Assembly (NCBI GenBank): GCA_025506515.1
Contig: CM046451.1
Coordinates: 43,806,641 to 43,870,640 of the forward strand
DNA length: 64,000 nt
DNA from: Flaveria trinervia
Lineage: Eukaryota; Streptophyta; Magnoliopsida; Asterales; Asteraceae
Reading direction: 5' to 3'
In this document: positions 20,016-31,929 of the stretch, piece by piece
How positions within the stretch are numbered: the first letter of the stretch is position 1
Layout of the letters: each line of letters opens with the position of its first letter
Notes under the pieces: model-generated
What the model saw: only the letters and a program-made list of their open reading frames with translations
What the model was told of the DNA's origin: nothing
Databases searched by the model: none
Position numbers and translations under genes: made by a program

Positions 20016-20227
20016 GGAAGAATGACCTAAATTGTAATTTTGCGAAAAGCCATGCCAAAGCTTGTGATTGAATGAAATATTCCTTTTGCAGAAACTTTCT
20101 CTCTCTATAACTAATTCTGTTCATTGCTATATCTTTGGTATTCTTGCTCGAATTGTGCTAGTTGGTACTCTATTCCGCTGCTGAAATCATTCGAATCGAT
20201 CAAACTAGATGCTGAGATCCTATCAAA

Positions 20228-20239
20228 TGGTATCAGAGC
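20228..20239 (+). other. Element C primer binding site (tRNA-iMet)
   Basis: TGGTATCAGAGC, two bases after the LTR. Confidence 0.9.
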
Positions 20240-20434
20240 GGGTTAATCATCGATCGATCTAACAATTGATCATTGAAACTGCTCATTTGCTCTAAGTTTG
20301 ATCGAACTAGCAAATTCGCACGAATCTGTTATAGAGATTGAAGTCCTGTCGCTTTTGGCAATTTTAATTGAGGTTCTTAGTGGTTTTGAGCTAAATTTGT
20401 TTTGCTTATCTTGAATTTGTCTGAATTTTCGAAA

Positions 20435-21543
20435 ATGACTACACCTTCTAATGATCCACACAATACTGGTTCCTCAACCAAGCCTCCGATGCTGGTTAGG
20501 AATGAGTATAACATTTGGCAACGAAGAATGCTCCATCACCTGTCTGTCAATAGTTCAGGTTGTTGGACATCCGTGGTACATGGACACATAATCCAATGGT
20601 GAATCATCCGGAAACAAATTAGTTGATTTCGAAGAAGAAGGAACAATACTCTGATAAGGACAAGAAGTTGTTTGAGATTGATGCTAAAGCCCATGGAATT
20701 TTGGCCATGGCACTGCCTAATGAAATCTATTCCGGGCTTATGCATCATGAAGCTACTCATGACCTTTGGAATGCACTGAAAGAACAATTTGGTGGCACTG
20801 ATGAGGTCTTAGCAAACAACAGGGAAATCCTCGCCCAACAGTATGAGACTTTTGCTCATAGAAAGGGTGAGACTCTGACTCAACAGTTTGAGCGGTTTTC
20901 ATATTTAATCTCTGAGTTGAAAATGGTTAAACATGAATATACCAAAAGCCAAATGAACCACAGATTCCTCAGATCACTACCTGAGAGATGGGACACATAT
21001 ACAATTGTCCTACGCTCTAGTGCAAATCTGGATAGTCTATCTCTTACCCAACTTCATGGGAAACTGCTTATATTCGAAAGAGAGATAGAGCAGAAAAGAA
21101 AACTGACTTCATCTGGTAAGCTCACTGAAGACTTTGTACCAGGCAACACTGCCTTGGTTGGTCATGAGTCAGAATATGCTTCATCTGAATGCCAGTATGA
21201 TGAGCATATTGATTTCTCTTCAAACATTTCTGATTCTGCATTTGTGAGTGTTGATAGTCAGTTTACTGGGTGTAATAATGACAATCTATGCTTCATCATG
21301 GATGATCTCAAGGGGATTGCTGATGATGACTTAGAAGAGATGGATATTTTGAGCCAAATGGCCTTGATAAATATCAGATCTCAGAAGTTCTACAAAAGAA
21401 CTGGAAGAAAGTTCCCAAGACTCTCTGGCAAAACCAAAGTTGGTTTTGACAAGAGTAAGTTGAGGTGTCACAAATGCCACAGGCTTGGACACTTTGCTAG
21501 AGAATGTAGATCATCTGGATCTAATTCTTCTGCACCTTTGTGA
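20435..21543 (+). pseudogene. Element C gag, capsid and first zinc knuckle
   Basis: It starts MTTPSNDPHNTG, but a small deletion near 20580 (VHG then out of frame, against VHGPHKP in A) and a stop near 20622 separate the first 56 codons from a 306-codon open frame (20623-21543). That frame has LWNALKEQFGG, FLRSLPERWDTY, the helix-rich SLTQLHGKLLIFERE, and the CCHC knuckle CHKCHRLGHFAREC near its C-terminus. It ends at a frameshift at 21540. Particle structural protein of the element; not intact. Confidence 0.85.
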
Positions 21544-21644
21544 CTTTCCCTGGCAATAGTCAACAACACAGAGGGCAACACCCTCTTAATTCTGGTCATC
21601 ATTCTCAACCATAATCTCCTGCATATTTTGTTCCTCAGGGTCCA

Positions 21645-22958
21645 ATGCCATATCCTTACCCTTGTTATTACATGCCACAAACCAGTCAGGTTCAAGCACC
21701 CATTGCTCAACAACCACATGATCTTCCTGAGCCTCAACCATCTCAATCTCATCAACCTCCTCAACATCAACAACACAGCTTCTTCACCCCTGGAGTTGTT
21801 GACTGGAGCAGTTTACCAGATGACATGTCTGGTCATGAACAACTGTTCACAGGTGCTGGTCAACATGGTGGTGACAGTCCTTTTGGGAATCTGGCACTTA
21901 TGGCTCGGGAGTCTGTAGATGGATCATCCTCAAATGCCTCTTCATCACAGGTATCACAGGTATCCTCTGAGGCTAAGGCCAAATTATGTTCTGAAACATG
22001 CATAGCAGCATTTGCCTCTATTAGAGAAGCAAATGTAGCTTTAATTAATAAGAACATAGAGCTAGAAAAGATTATTTCCAAAAGAAAAGCTGAGTTTGAG
22101 TCTATGCTTAAAGAGAAAAATGATGAGATTTATAAACTTAAATGCCAAATCACTGATGATAAGGCTAGGGAAGAGGTACTTTTAGAAAAGTACAAAGACC
22201 TCAAAGAAACCCTTGTAGTCACCCAAGTAGAGTGTGATCGATGGGTACAATCATGCAAAGGTTTTGAAATGCTTCTTAGTAAGCAATCAGCTTCCAATGT
22301 GAAGTTTGGCATTGGTTATAATCACACTGCTTCTCCAACAGATTTTGCTTCAAGAGCAGAAGTGAAATTTGATAGAGAAAGCAATAACCAATCCACCTCA
22401 TCATGTGATTCACTTTCTAATAGAGCACCATCAGAAGTTGAAGTTAGTTTTATTCCCTCGTTGAACCTATCAGCTGATCTTGATGGTTCAAATACTGACA
22501 CTCACATGATCAAAGAGTTGATCAACTCAGGAGTTTTTTCTGGAAGTCCTGAAAGGACTGGAGAGCAAGATTTAACACCTGAAGTTCAAACTCCAACTAC
22601 TGTCAGCACTGAAGAGAAGAAAACTGTCAGTAGAAAGGGTTTGAAGACTACTAAAGAGAAAGTCAAGAAAGCAAATAGTGCTTCCAAAGTGCTGAAGAAC
22701 AAGTCTTCAGTAGTTTCATTCTCTTTAGTTGATGATCAACATAAGATGAAGAAGAAACCATTTGAAATATGTGGTTTGTTCAATCATCTTACAGATGATT
22801 GTTGGTACAAAAGAGGATCCAAACTCAAACATAAAGAGGAAATTAAAGAGAAAATGGTTAAAATGAAAACTGAGTTTGAAGCCACATTTCTACCAGCAAC
22901 ATCAAATCCTGTAACCCTTAAGTCCAAAAAGAAATCCAAAAAGGAAGGGGCTAAATAG
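21645..22958 (+). pseudogene. Element C gag C-terminal region (coiled coil, second knuckle)
   Basis: 437 codons. Pro/Gln/Ser-rich start (MPYPYPCYYMPQ), then a long coiled coil (about residues 120-200, NVALINKNIELEKII to LKETLVVTQ), KFGIGYNH, a Lys/Ser-rich stretch and a decayed second zinc knuckle FEICGLFNHLTDDC, in which the first Cys of A's CEICGKFNHLSDEC is Phe. It ends with a stop just before the linker to protease (22959-23290). Confidence 0.75.
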
Positions 22959-23602
22959 GTAACAGCTGAGATTGCTCAAAAGAAGAAGGTGCAACATAGG
23001 AACTTATCAAACTCCAATGCCAATGTGTCTGCAGAGCTGAAAGCTTTATCACAAAATCAGACACAACTGGTTATGATGGTTCAACATCTATTGGGAAGAG
23101 TTAACCAATTAGATGCTCCTATGTTGAAACCACAGAATAAGAGGTCCAAGCCAAAGGATTCCTCTTCTTCACCATCTTCTTCCTCTCAGGCTGTGTTTCC
23201 AACAAACATGTTAGTTTACCATCTGTTGATGAGAACAGGCCCAAAACCAAAAAGGTTTGGGTCTCAAAATCTAACTAATTTGTTGAGTTTTGCAGGGTTC
23301 TTCAACATGCCACAGAGGCATCTGGTATGTAGACAGTGGAGGATCCATGCATATGACAGGAAACAGATCACTTCTTAATGACTACTCTCAACGAAGGAAG
23401 GGGTTTGTGTCATTTGGCAATGATGCAAAGGTTACATCATCGGCAAAGGCTTTGTTTCCAATGGGGAAATAAAGTTTGATGATGTTAACCATGTGGAAAA
23501 TCTCAAGTACAACCTCTTGAGTGTCAGTCAAATGTGTGACAAAGGCCATGTTGCTCTTTTCACAGTCAGAACTGTCGGATTCTGTCATCCAAAGTTCTAA
23601 GT
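22959..23602 (+). pseudogene. Element C gag-protease linker and protease
   Basis: 22989-23378 reads a linker (LVMMVQHLLGRVNQLDAP, a match to A). The protease starts at 23290 with WYVDSGGSMHMTG (Asp-Ser-Gly), but shifts frame near 23430 and again near 23550, so LLSVSQMCDKG lies in another frame. Confidence 0.8.
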
Positions 23603-24408
23603 TTGATTGATAAGGTGTTGGATGAATACACTCTCCTGAAGGCCAACAGGACAGGAAGAGTGTATGCCTTAGATCTTTCCAAGAAAATAGATCTCAAAGG
23701 CCATCCGTGCCTATTTTCCAAGGCTTCCCCTCAAGAATCTAGTCTATGGCATAGAAGGCTGGGTCATGTTAATCTCAAAAACATAAATCAGCTGATAAAC
23801 CATGGTTTAGTAAGGGGACTGCCTATGAAGGAGTTCAAATGTGAAGATAACTGCACTGCTTGTTTAAAAGGAAAATAGCACAAAGCTTCATTTCCCTCCA
23901 TAGAAGAACCTAAGTCCACTGCTGCTTACAGCTTCTTCACATCGATCTCTTTGGTCCTGTGAGAGTGATGAGTATGGCTAAGAAGAAATATTGTCTGGTA
24001 ATTGTGGATGATTACTCCAGATTTGTATGGACTTTCTTCTTGCATTCAAAGGATGAGGCAGCTCAGAAGATTATCAACTTTGTGTTGTATGTTGAGAAGC
24101 AGTATTCCCTCTCAGTCAAGTGTATTAGAAGTGATAATGGAACAGAATTCAGAAACAATACACTTGATGAGTTCTACCTCTCAAAGGGAATCAAGAGGCA
24201 GTTTAGCATTCCAAGAACTCCTGAACAAAATGGAGTAGTGGAGAGAAAGAACAGGACCCTTATTGAAGCTGCAAGGTCCATGTTGGCTGATTCTGGACTG
24301 CCAATGAGTTTTTGGGCTGAAGCTGTCAATACAGCTTGCTATGTACAGAATAGAGTTCTAGTAAATCAGAGGTTGATGAAGACTCCTATGAAGTTCTTCA
24401 TCATTTGA
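23603..24408 (+). pseudogene. Element C integrase zinc domain and catalytic core
   Basis: 23603-23878 has LWHRRLGHVNL and CTACLKGK (zinc ligands), then a stop. 23959-24408 has the rve core: DDYSRFVW, the second catalytic Asp in RSDNGTEFRN and the catalytic Glu in VVERKNRTLIEAA. The first Asp (equivalent of LLHMDLFGP) lies in a shifted stretch at about 23935, where it reads IDLFGP. It ends by frameshift at MKFFII. Confidence 0.85.
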
Positions 24409-25452
24409 CCCCTCTAATTTCATTCTTCAAAGCTTTTGGGTGTCCTTGTTTCATTCTCAACACACGGGATCAACTCCAAAAATTTGATCCTAAGGTGGAT
24501 GCAGGGTACTTTGTTGGTTATTTATCAACTTGCAAAGCATACAGAGTCTTCAACTGCAGAACAAAGATGGTTGAAGAGACTCTACATGTTAAGTTTAATG
24601 AATCTCCAAAGGACAAGATTCCACAAAGCCCTGTGGAGCTATTTGATTTGGACATACTGCAATATGTTCCTTATCAAACTCCTGCTGTTGCTCTTGTCAA
24701 CAGTTCACCACCTGGTGGTACTACTGGTGCTGCTGATGATGATGATAGCTGTACTCACCTCTTCTGGTTTAGTGACCAACTGCCTGTGTCCTCTAAACCT
24801 GATGCTCCTGTAGCTTCAGTAGCTTCATCCACAACAAGTGCTGATGAGATTTCTGCATCTTCAACTTCATTTGAGTTGCCACCATCTACATGGTTTCAAG
24901 AGTCTACATCAACATCTGTTGCTGCTGAAGGTTCTACAAACACTTGCACTGATCTTATTGTTTATTAAGAGCTGAAGAATCACCCAATGTCTCAAATCAT
25001 TGGTGATATCAATGCTGGAGTTTCAACCAGAAGTCAATTGTCCAATTTCTGCTTCTATGCTCTCTTCATCAATCAGCTAGAGCCAAAGAATTATCATGTT
25101 GCACTTAGAGACAATGGCTGGGTTGAAGCAATGCAGCTTGAGCTTTTAGTTCAAAAAGCAGCAAGTGTGGGAGCTTGTTCCTCTTCCCCCAGGTAAGTGT
25201 GTACAATAGGCACTAAATGGGTGTTTAGGAATAAAACAGATGAAAATGGCTTATTGTTAAGAACAAGGCCAGACTGGTTGTTCAGGGGTTTGCACAAGAA
25301 GAAGGTATTGATTATGATGAAACCTTTGCCCCTGTAGCCAGACTGGAGGCAATTAGATTGTTCTTAGCCAATGCTACACTCCACAATCTTAAAGTTTTTC
25401 AAATGGATGTAAAAGTGCATTTTTATATGGTAAAATAAAAGAAGAAGTTTAT
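24405..25452 (+). pseudogene. Element C integrase C-terminal part, linker and RT N-terminal half
   Basis: 24405-24968: SFFKAFGCPCFILNT, YFVGYLSTCKAYRVF, then a Ser/Ala/Thr-rich linker to a stop. 24987-25196: MSQIIGDINAGVSTRSQ, LEPKNYHVALRDNGW. 25197-25452 holds the rest of the RT N-terminal half (IGTKWVFRNKTDE, RLVVQGFAQEEG, DYDETFAPVARLEAIR) broken by small indels. Confidence 0.8.
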
Positions 25453-26598
25453 GTGTGTCAACCACCAGGTTTTGAGGATAATAAACACCCAGAATGGGTA
25501 TACAAGCTTGATAAGGCTCTTTATGGGTTGAAACAAGCTCCTAGAGCCTGGTATGAGACATTATCTAACTTTCTTCTGCAAAATAATTTCACTAGAGGCT
25601 CCATATATAAAACCTTATTTATTAAGAAGGTGGATCAGCATAAGCTACTTGTTCAAATTTATGTTGATGATATTATATTTGCATCCTCTGATCCCCAGTT
25701 GTGTGATGATTTTACAAAATTAATGCAAAGGAAGTTTGAAATGAGTGCAATGGGAGAATTACAGTTCTTTCTAGGCTTGCAAATCAAACAAAAAGCTGAT
25801 GGAATTTTCATTCATCAGTCTAAATATACAAAAGATCTTTTAAATAAGTTTGATTTACAAAACTGTAAGCCCTGTTCTACTCCCATGTGCAACACCACAC
25901 AATTGGATATTGATCAGAAAGGTAAAGCTGTTGATGAAACGCTTTACAGATGTATGATTGGGTCCTTGATGTATTTAACAGCTTCTAGACCAGATATTAT
26001 GTTTGCTACATGTGTTTGTGCTAGATTTCAGGCTGCACCTAAAGAGTCTCATCTGATTGCAGTCAAGAGGATCTTTAGATATTTGCAAGGTACACAATCT
26101 CTAGGTTTATGGTATTCCACTGGGCACTCTTGCAAATTAGTTGCTTTCTCTGATAGTGACTATGCAGGGTGTAAGTTAACCAGGAAATCAACTTCTGGTG
26201 GATGTCAATTCCTAGGCAACTGTTTGATTTCTTGGCAGAGTAAGAAACAAACATCTGTTGCTACATCCACTGCTGAAGCCGAGTACATTGCTGCTGCAAG
26301 TTGTACATCCCAAGTACTCTGGCTTCAGAATCAACTTTTGGATTATGGCATTACAGAGACTAAGACTCCGTTATTAATGGATAGTGCTTCAGCTCTTTGC
26401 ATTGTCAAAAATCCAGTCCAGGACTCTAGGACCAAACATATAGAAATTAGACATCATTTTATAAGAGATTGTTTTGAAAAGGGTCTAATTAATCCTATGT
26501 TTGTGCCTAGTGCTGATGAGCTTGCAGACATTTTTACAAAGCCTTTGGATAATTCAACTTTCCACAACCTGGTGTTAAGGCTGGTATGCTGCAGCTAG
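25453..26598 (+). CDS. Element C RT C-terminal half and RNase H (open frame)
   Basis: 381 codons without interruption. RT: QPPGFED, LDKALYGLKQAPRAWYE, catalytic YVDD (about residue 76), MGELQFFLGLQIKQ, SLMYLTASRPDIMFAT. RNase H: FSDSDYAGCK, STSGGCQFLG, TAEAEYIAAAS, KHIEIRHHFIRD, ELADIFTKPLD. The C-terminus diverges at LRLVCCS, probably after an indel (A ends LGMLQLE). The N-terminal RT is in other frames, so this is a remnant of a polyprotein. Confidence 0.88.
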   Translation: MCQPPGFEDNKHPEWVYKLDKALYGLKQAPRAWYETLSNFLLQNNFTRGSIYKTLFIKKVDQHKLLVQIYVDDIIFASSDPQLCDDFTKLMQRKFEMSAMGELQFFLGLQIKQKADGIFIHQSKYTKDLLNKFDLQNCKPCSTPMCNTTQLDIDQKGKAVDETLYRCMIGSLMYLTASRPDIMFATCVCARFQAAPKESHLIAVKRIFRYLQGTQSLGLWYSTGHSCKLVAFSDSDYAGCKLTRKSTSGGCQFLGNCLISWQSKKQTSVATSTAEAEYIAAASCTSQVLWLQNQLLDYGITETKTPLLMDSASALCIVKNPVQDSRTKHIEIRHHFIRDCFEKGLINPMFVPSADELADIFTKPLDNSTFHNLVLRLVCCS

Positions 26599-27441
26599 AA
26601 TACGTGACAACTACTGATGATCTTAGTAATAAGAACTGATTATCATTGGTAACCATGTCACATATAAGTACTGATGAGTTCTTTTACCCTCAGTAGTTTT
26701 TATAACTACTGAAGGCTAAATGCCTCACAAGTACAGAAGTACTTTATCTGTTCTAACTACTATGTAGTTACAACTACTGATGTAGTTACAACTACTGAAA
26801 TCATTAAAAACAGATAAGTACTGACGTCCTATGAAACACCTGAAAAGCAGATGAAAAGTCTGATGAGTAAGTGTTGAGGACAGTATGAAACAGCTGAAAA
26901 GCTAAGAATTGACGAAAACAGCTGATGAGTAATTCTCTTCAGTTGTTTCTACAACTGCTATTCTAAACAACTGAAGCAAGACAGTCTTTAGTAGTTTCAC
27001 AACTACTGATAACTAATACCAAGTCTTCAGTTGTTTACAACAACTGATGGCAAAACCACTGTCTTTAGTAGTCTCACAACTACTGATGACAAACACCAAG
27101 TCCTCAGTTGTTTACATCATATGAAGTCAAAACCACGACCTTCAGTAGTTTCATAAATACTGATGGTTAACACCAAGACTTCAGCTGTTTCAACGTCTGA
27201 TGGTCAAAACCAAGTCTTCAGTTGTTTTATAACACTAATGACAACACCACCACTGTCAGTCGTTTTAAACCTTTTAAACCTCTGAAGGTAATACCACGTC
27301 ATCAGTAGTTTCAAACAGCTGATGACCACACCAAAACCTTTAGTAGTTTTCTTTTAGCCTTTTCCTATCCCAACCCTATAAATACCTGTCTTCTTCTCAA
27401 ACGTTCCATTACCCGTTCTTCTGACCTTCATACTCTCAAAA
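26599..27441 (+). promoter_or_regulatory. Element C pol-aORF spacer: ACTACTGA/CAGTAGTT array and TATA box
   Basis: 843 bases of dense ACAACTACTGA, TCAGTTGTTT and TCAGTAGTTT words in both orientations, ending in CCCTATAAATACCTG (TATAAATA at 27378-27385) 57 bases before the aORF ATG (27442). The same words precede the LTR TATA box at 20009. Element A keeps the same box at the same distance. Predicted start of transcription about 27410. Confidence 0.6.
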
Positions 27442-28418
27442 ATGGCAACCATGAGTCTAAAACCCAGACATAATTGTGTCGCCTACCTCACGAAATCGGC
27501 CTTCTGGACAAAGTTTGATCACGCCATAGACCTAATGGCTGATTCTCAGTATAGTACTGCTCTGCTCTTAAACTCAACCATCTACCCAGAGTCACTAAGT
27601 CAGTTTTGGTCCAATGCCTACGTTCACACTGATGTGCCTCCGGCAAATTTCTGTTCGGTCATTGGTCAACCAAAAACAAGTAGAGGTTACACCTGATAGC
27701 ATTCGTCGAGTGCTAAATTTACAAGATGCTACTGCTGTGACTGAGTACCGAAGGGCACAACTGATATGTCCTTCATCAACAATGGGTACGACGGAATCTT
27801 CGAGCTGCTACCATACTGAAGAAGAACTTCCCTGATGCTGAAAGACTGATATTTCATATGGTGAATGTTTGCTTAGCCTCGAAGACATCCTCATGGGATC
27901 AAATGTCTTCCTGGTGGCAACAGGTATTATATTCAATTCTAGAACACCAACCTTTAAATTTTTCAAAAATTGTGTTTCTAGAAATCAAAGATCTGGCATA
28001 GAAACCTGTGGGAAACAGATGGCTATTATATCCCAGGTTTCTGATGGCCATAATTTTAAATGAATTACAAACTGATGGCCTTGTTGGCCTTGGAGTCCCT
28101 GCACTAGCTGTTTTAGCTGAGGTATACTCCAGGCATAACTCCAACCAATCTCTCAAAGAAGCTGCCCGTTTGCTCAAACCCAAGCAAAGGGAACCCACAG
28201 CTTCAACTGCCAGATCCAAAGTCCCCACCAAGCCAAAATCCAAACCCAAACAAGCTAATCAGGGAGATGAGTCCCCTGATGATGCTCCTGTACCACCCAA
28301 ACAGGATAAACCTACTGCTTCAAACCCTCCAGTAGTGTTAAAGACTCAACCACCGAACAGCCGCACATCCTCTAAAAGGATCCTGTTGCAACCACTTCAG
28401 GGGAAACCACATTACTGA
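27442..28418 (+). pseudogene. Element C aORF, N-terminal part
   Basis: Starts MATMSLKPRHNCVAYLTKSAF (first 20 residues match A closely) with FWSN near residue 54. The frame shifts at about 27640; 27614-27835 carries VEVTPDSIRRVLNLQDAT, and an MGYDG-like block can be read near 27783 in a shifted frame. 28008-28418 carries LLYPRFLMAIILNEL, GLGVPALAVLAEVYSRHN and a Lys/Pro-rich tail. The order is the same as in B, which is intact here. Function unknown. Confidence 0.7.
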
Positions 28419-31003
28419 GACCTCTCTCACTTGAGGAGGTTATCATTGAAGAGCATCCCTCTCCCGGATGCAATCAGCTTCTATCCCCTCTCCCCATGCA
28501 AATGCCCCCCAAAGTCCAACCATTATAATTGCTAATGTGCTGACTCAGCTGCATGCCTCCTCCTCCCCTACAACCACCAACAAAGGGGGAGAACAACAAA
28601 AATGAGGAAGAGGATACACATGCTTCTGACAACCCAACACCGGGGTTTAAATGTTCTATCTCCTGGTGTGGATATGGAAATCAGAACATCTGGTGAGGCT
28701 GCCACCTCTTCTGAATCAGCATATGATCAGACTGAGGTTGGTAACACAACTAAGACCTCACCAGAGGCAACAGCTGATGAAGGACAAAGTCCTGAGGCTA
28801 GAAGTCCCAGTTCCAAGACAAAGGGGCACATGCTACATCTGGTCTACACCCAGTGCATGTACATCCTGCTACAAGCAGGAGGTCAGGTGATTCAGCATCT
28901 GCTGATGATGACCTGGTCTTCTTTTATGATGTTCTTGCCCAGAACATAATCCTAGAGGAGGAAGTCAGTAGGCTGCAAAAACTACTTGACCAACTCTCTC
29001 AGGGAGAAAGACCATCTGCCACCACATCAACCCAACAGATGGCACCTTCCTCTGAAGGTCACTTAAACACACAGCCACTCAAAGAATCTCAGCCACCTGC
29101 CTCTGTTTCTGGCACCATTTCTCAGGACCAAAACCCCCCTGAGCAAATGGATGCTATCCCTCAAAATCCCCTATCTCTTATCACACCGCAGATAATTGAA
29201 CTTGTCATTAAAGCTGTTGATGAGAGACTTTCTTCTGTCTTACAACCTATGGTGGAGGATGTACTGAGCCAAAAGCTTTCTGCTGATCAAACCCTTAAAA
29301 CCAATGCACCCAAAAAGGGGGAGATTCCAACAGTGAAAGCTAAAAGAAAGAGGATGGAGAAGGAGAAAGAGAAGGACAAAGAAGTGGAAATAGAGAAGGA
29401 CTGTGTGTATGAGACCGAGAAAGAGAAGGAGAATGAGAATGAGAAGGGAGCTGAAAAGGAGAAAGTACATGAAAGTCAAAAGGACTTTCATGTCATATAA
29501 AAGAAAAAAAAGTGCTGAAAAAGAGAAAAACTTGAATGAAATGGTTAAAGAGGCTGATGCTGAACACAGCAGATCAATGGACAATATCATTGATCAGCTG
29601 TTTAGGCAAGGTTTCAATACTGAAAAGCTGGACTCTGAAATAAGAAGATTAGAGATCGAAGAGATTTAACGAAGATGGGCCAGCTAAAGCACAATGGATA
29701 GAGAAAGACTTGAGATCATGATCAGATTTATCAGCAAATACCTTGGGAGATCATTGATCGAAATAAAATCATGGACCAGGGACAACATCTTGGCCATAAC
29801 CTCCAAGATATGTTCGTTTGAGCATATACTAAGGATTAGTAATAGAAGCTTTGAATGAAGCAGGAGCACGGAGCAGGACTGAGCTAGCCAAACACTCAAA
29901 AGCCACACTCACCTCCAAAATGCTAACTCAGCCTGTCAACATTCCCTCTCCAAAACAACCACAACCACAACCCACAAAACAACTCCCTTACCCTCAAAAC
30001 CAACACCCGATGATGCACCTAAGCAGAAGAAGAGAAAGGTGTTGAGGCTGGAAGAAGAAGAAGATGATGATGAAGACAGGCTGCCGATTTCAGCTGTTCT
30101 GCAGTTGCCTAAGGCCAAAGATCTCTCTCTTGCAATAACTCATGAGCAACAAAGAGATGCAATCAAAGGGAAATTGGGAAGAAGAAGAACAACACAGATT
30201 GCACGATGAAGAGTTATTGAGGAGAGTAGATAAAGCATATGCGGCCACTTCCTCCATCATTTATATGAAAAAACAAGCTCAGAGGATTTATACTCTTAGA
30301 CATACTTTTCAGTATGTGAAAGAAAGAGTAAGAATTTGGCTGATCCCAGGGTGGCTCATAGAATACAAAAGTAAAATATCCCTCAGAGATACAATGGGCA
30401 AGTGAAAAAGATTGTAGATGAAGTGATCTCCTTAGCCCTTGTAGTCTCACCCTGGGAAATCCTGGAAGATTTCAAAAAGGCCTACACGTCAAACATGCCC
30501 CCACAAAAGATGCTAGAGAACAGAATGATCAAAAAGGGGCTGGTGTATAAGAGGCTGAATGAGATCAGAAAGGATGAGTACCACTGCTGTTAGAAGGTCA
30601 TCATCCTGATGAATTTGCTTATAGACAGATTACAACAGTGGTACTCAAAAATGGAAAACAGGTCAAATTCCTGTCTGAGTACTATGGGCCAGAAGGATTC
30701 TTCGATGGTGAGGTAGAGGAGCTCATCATGGAGGAACAAATTGTATTTTTGGAGGCCTACACCAGGGAATCCTACAAGCTCATAGTTGGAAAGTGAGTCT
30801 CATGGATGGGGGAACAGCTCAGTGTCCAATTCCCAATACAGAGCTCCCATCCATACATTGCCAACCAAATCATCAGAGACTCATTCCCAGGCCAGTGCTT
30901 CTATGGGTCATCTTCTCAACTGTTCAAGAAAGAAAAAGACCAACTATTCTGCCAACAATAAATGGGAAAATAAATCAATTAGAGGTTTTGGCTGCATTGG
31001 TTC
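28419..31003 (+). pseudogene. Element C aORF, central and C-terminal part
   Basis: Broken into short frames. 28853-29500 is Ser/Pro/Gln-rich and then a long Lys/Glu repeat region (KEKEKDKEVEIEKD). 29403-29669 ends in a charged helix. 29851-30405 and 30402-30593 are basic/charged. A shifted frame at about 30596-30790 reads ITTVVLKNGKQVKFL and GEVEELIM, which looks like one copy of the C-terminal R/K..G...F module seen in B, E and F. It ends at the polypurine tract. Confidence 0.5.
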
Positions 31004-31011
31004 AGGGGGAG
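31004..31011 (+). other. Element C polypurine tract
   Basis: AGGGGGAG, two bases before the 3' LTR at 31014. Confidence 0.85.
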
Positions 31012-31013
31012 TT

Positions 31014-31929
31014 TGTTGGACCAAAAGAACCAATGAGCCAAGATCTAAAAACCTCTAAGTCCCACATGATATCACAACAACTGCTGAAGGCTTCATCAGC
31101 AGTTCAACAAGTGCTGAAGACTTCAACAGCTGAAGAACACAAGTGCTGAAGCTGAAGACTAAAGTGCTGAAGTCCAACAGCTGAAGAACACAAGTGCTAA
31201 AGCTGAAGACCAAAGTACTGAAGGTCAACAGCTGAAGAATACAAGTGCTGAAGCTGAAGACCAAAGTACTGAAGTTCAACAGTTGAAGAGTCCACAAGTG
31301 CTGAAGATCAACAACTGATGCACAAAGTCTGAAGACAAAGACTGAAGACATCAGCTGATGACATTTACTGAAGTCATCAGCTGATGAAACGTCTGAAGTT
31401 CAAGTCTGAAGACCAAGTGCTGAAGTTTCAGTAGTTTGTCACAACAGCTGAAGAGTACTTCTTCAGTAGTTGTGTTATCAGTAGTTTTATGTTTTTACTT
31501 TCAGTAGTTTTGTAAAACGACTGAAGAGCTTGTTCTTCAGTCGTTGTAGTTTCAGTAGTTTCTTATCAGTAGTTTTGTAATAAGTAAACACTTAGCTTCT
31601 TGTAAGAAGATGTCAGCTGCTTGACATCTTCAGTAGTTTTAGTGTTTCAGTAGTTTGTTAAATAACGGTTAGATGTCACTATCAAGTGGCATCAGCCTAC
31701 GTCATCTTTCCTTATATAAGGAAGAATGACCTAAATTGTAATTTTGTGAAAAGCCATGCCAAAGCGTGTGATTGAATGAAATATTCCTTTTGCAGAAACT
31801 TTCTCTCTCTATAACTAATTCTGTTCATTGCTATATCTTTGGTATTCTTGCTCGAATTGTGCTAGTTGGTACTCTATTCCGCTGCTGAAATCATTCGAAT
31901 CGATCAAACTAGATGCTGAGATCCTATCA
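31014..31929 (+). repeat. Element C 3' LTR
   Basis: 916 bases, same ends as the 5' copy. About a dozen substitutions and two single-base indels by eye, including one mismatch in the 22-base palindrome. Followed by element D integrase sequence. Confidence 0.93.

Larger units (their letters stand above)
19310..20225 (+). repeat. Element C 5' LTR
   Basis: TGTTGGACCAAAAGAACC to GATCCTATCA, 916 bases. Order: 51-base minisatellite, array of CAGTAGTT/ACTACTGA words, 22-base palindrome (19968-19989), ACGTCA (19995-20000), TATATAA (20009-20015). The ends match the 3' copy exactly. Confidence 0.93.
19310..31929 (+). mobile_element. Copia element C, full-length, inserted in element D
   Basis: 12.6 kb with two 916-base LTRs, primer site 20228-20239, gag, protease, integrase, RT, RNase H, an internal spacer with array and TATA box, the aORF and a polypurine tract (31004-31011). 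Flanks are TTGTA (19305-19309) and TTATA (31930-31934), a target duplication with one mismatch. The LTRs differ at about a dozen positions by eye (about 1.3%), the lowest in the window, yet gag, protease and integrase already carry several stops and frameshifts. Same family as A. Confidence 0.93.
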
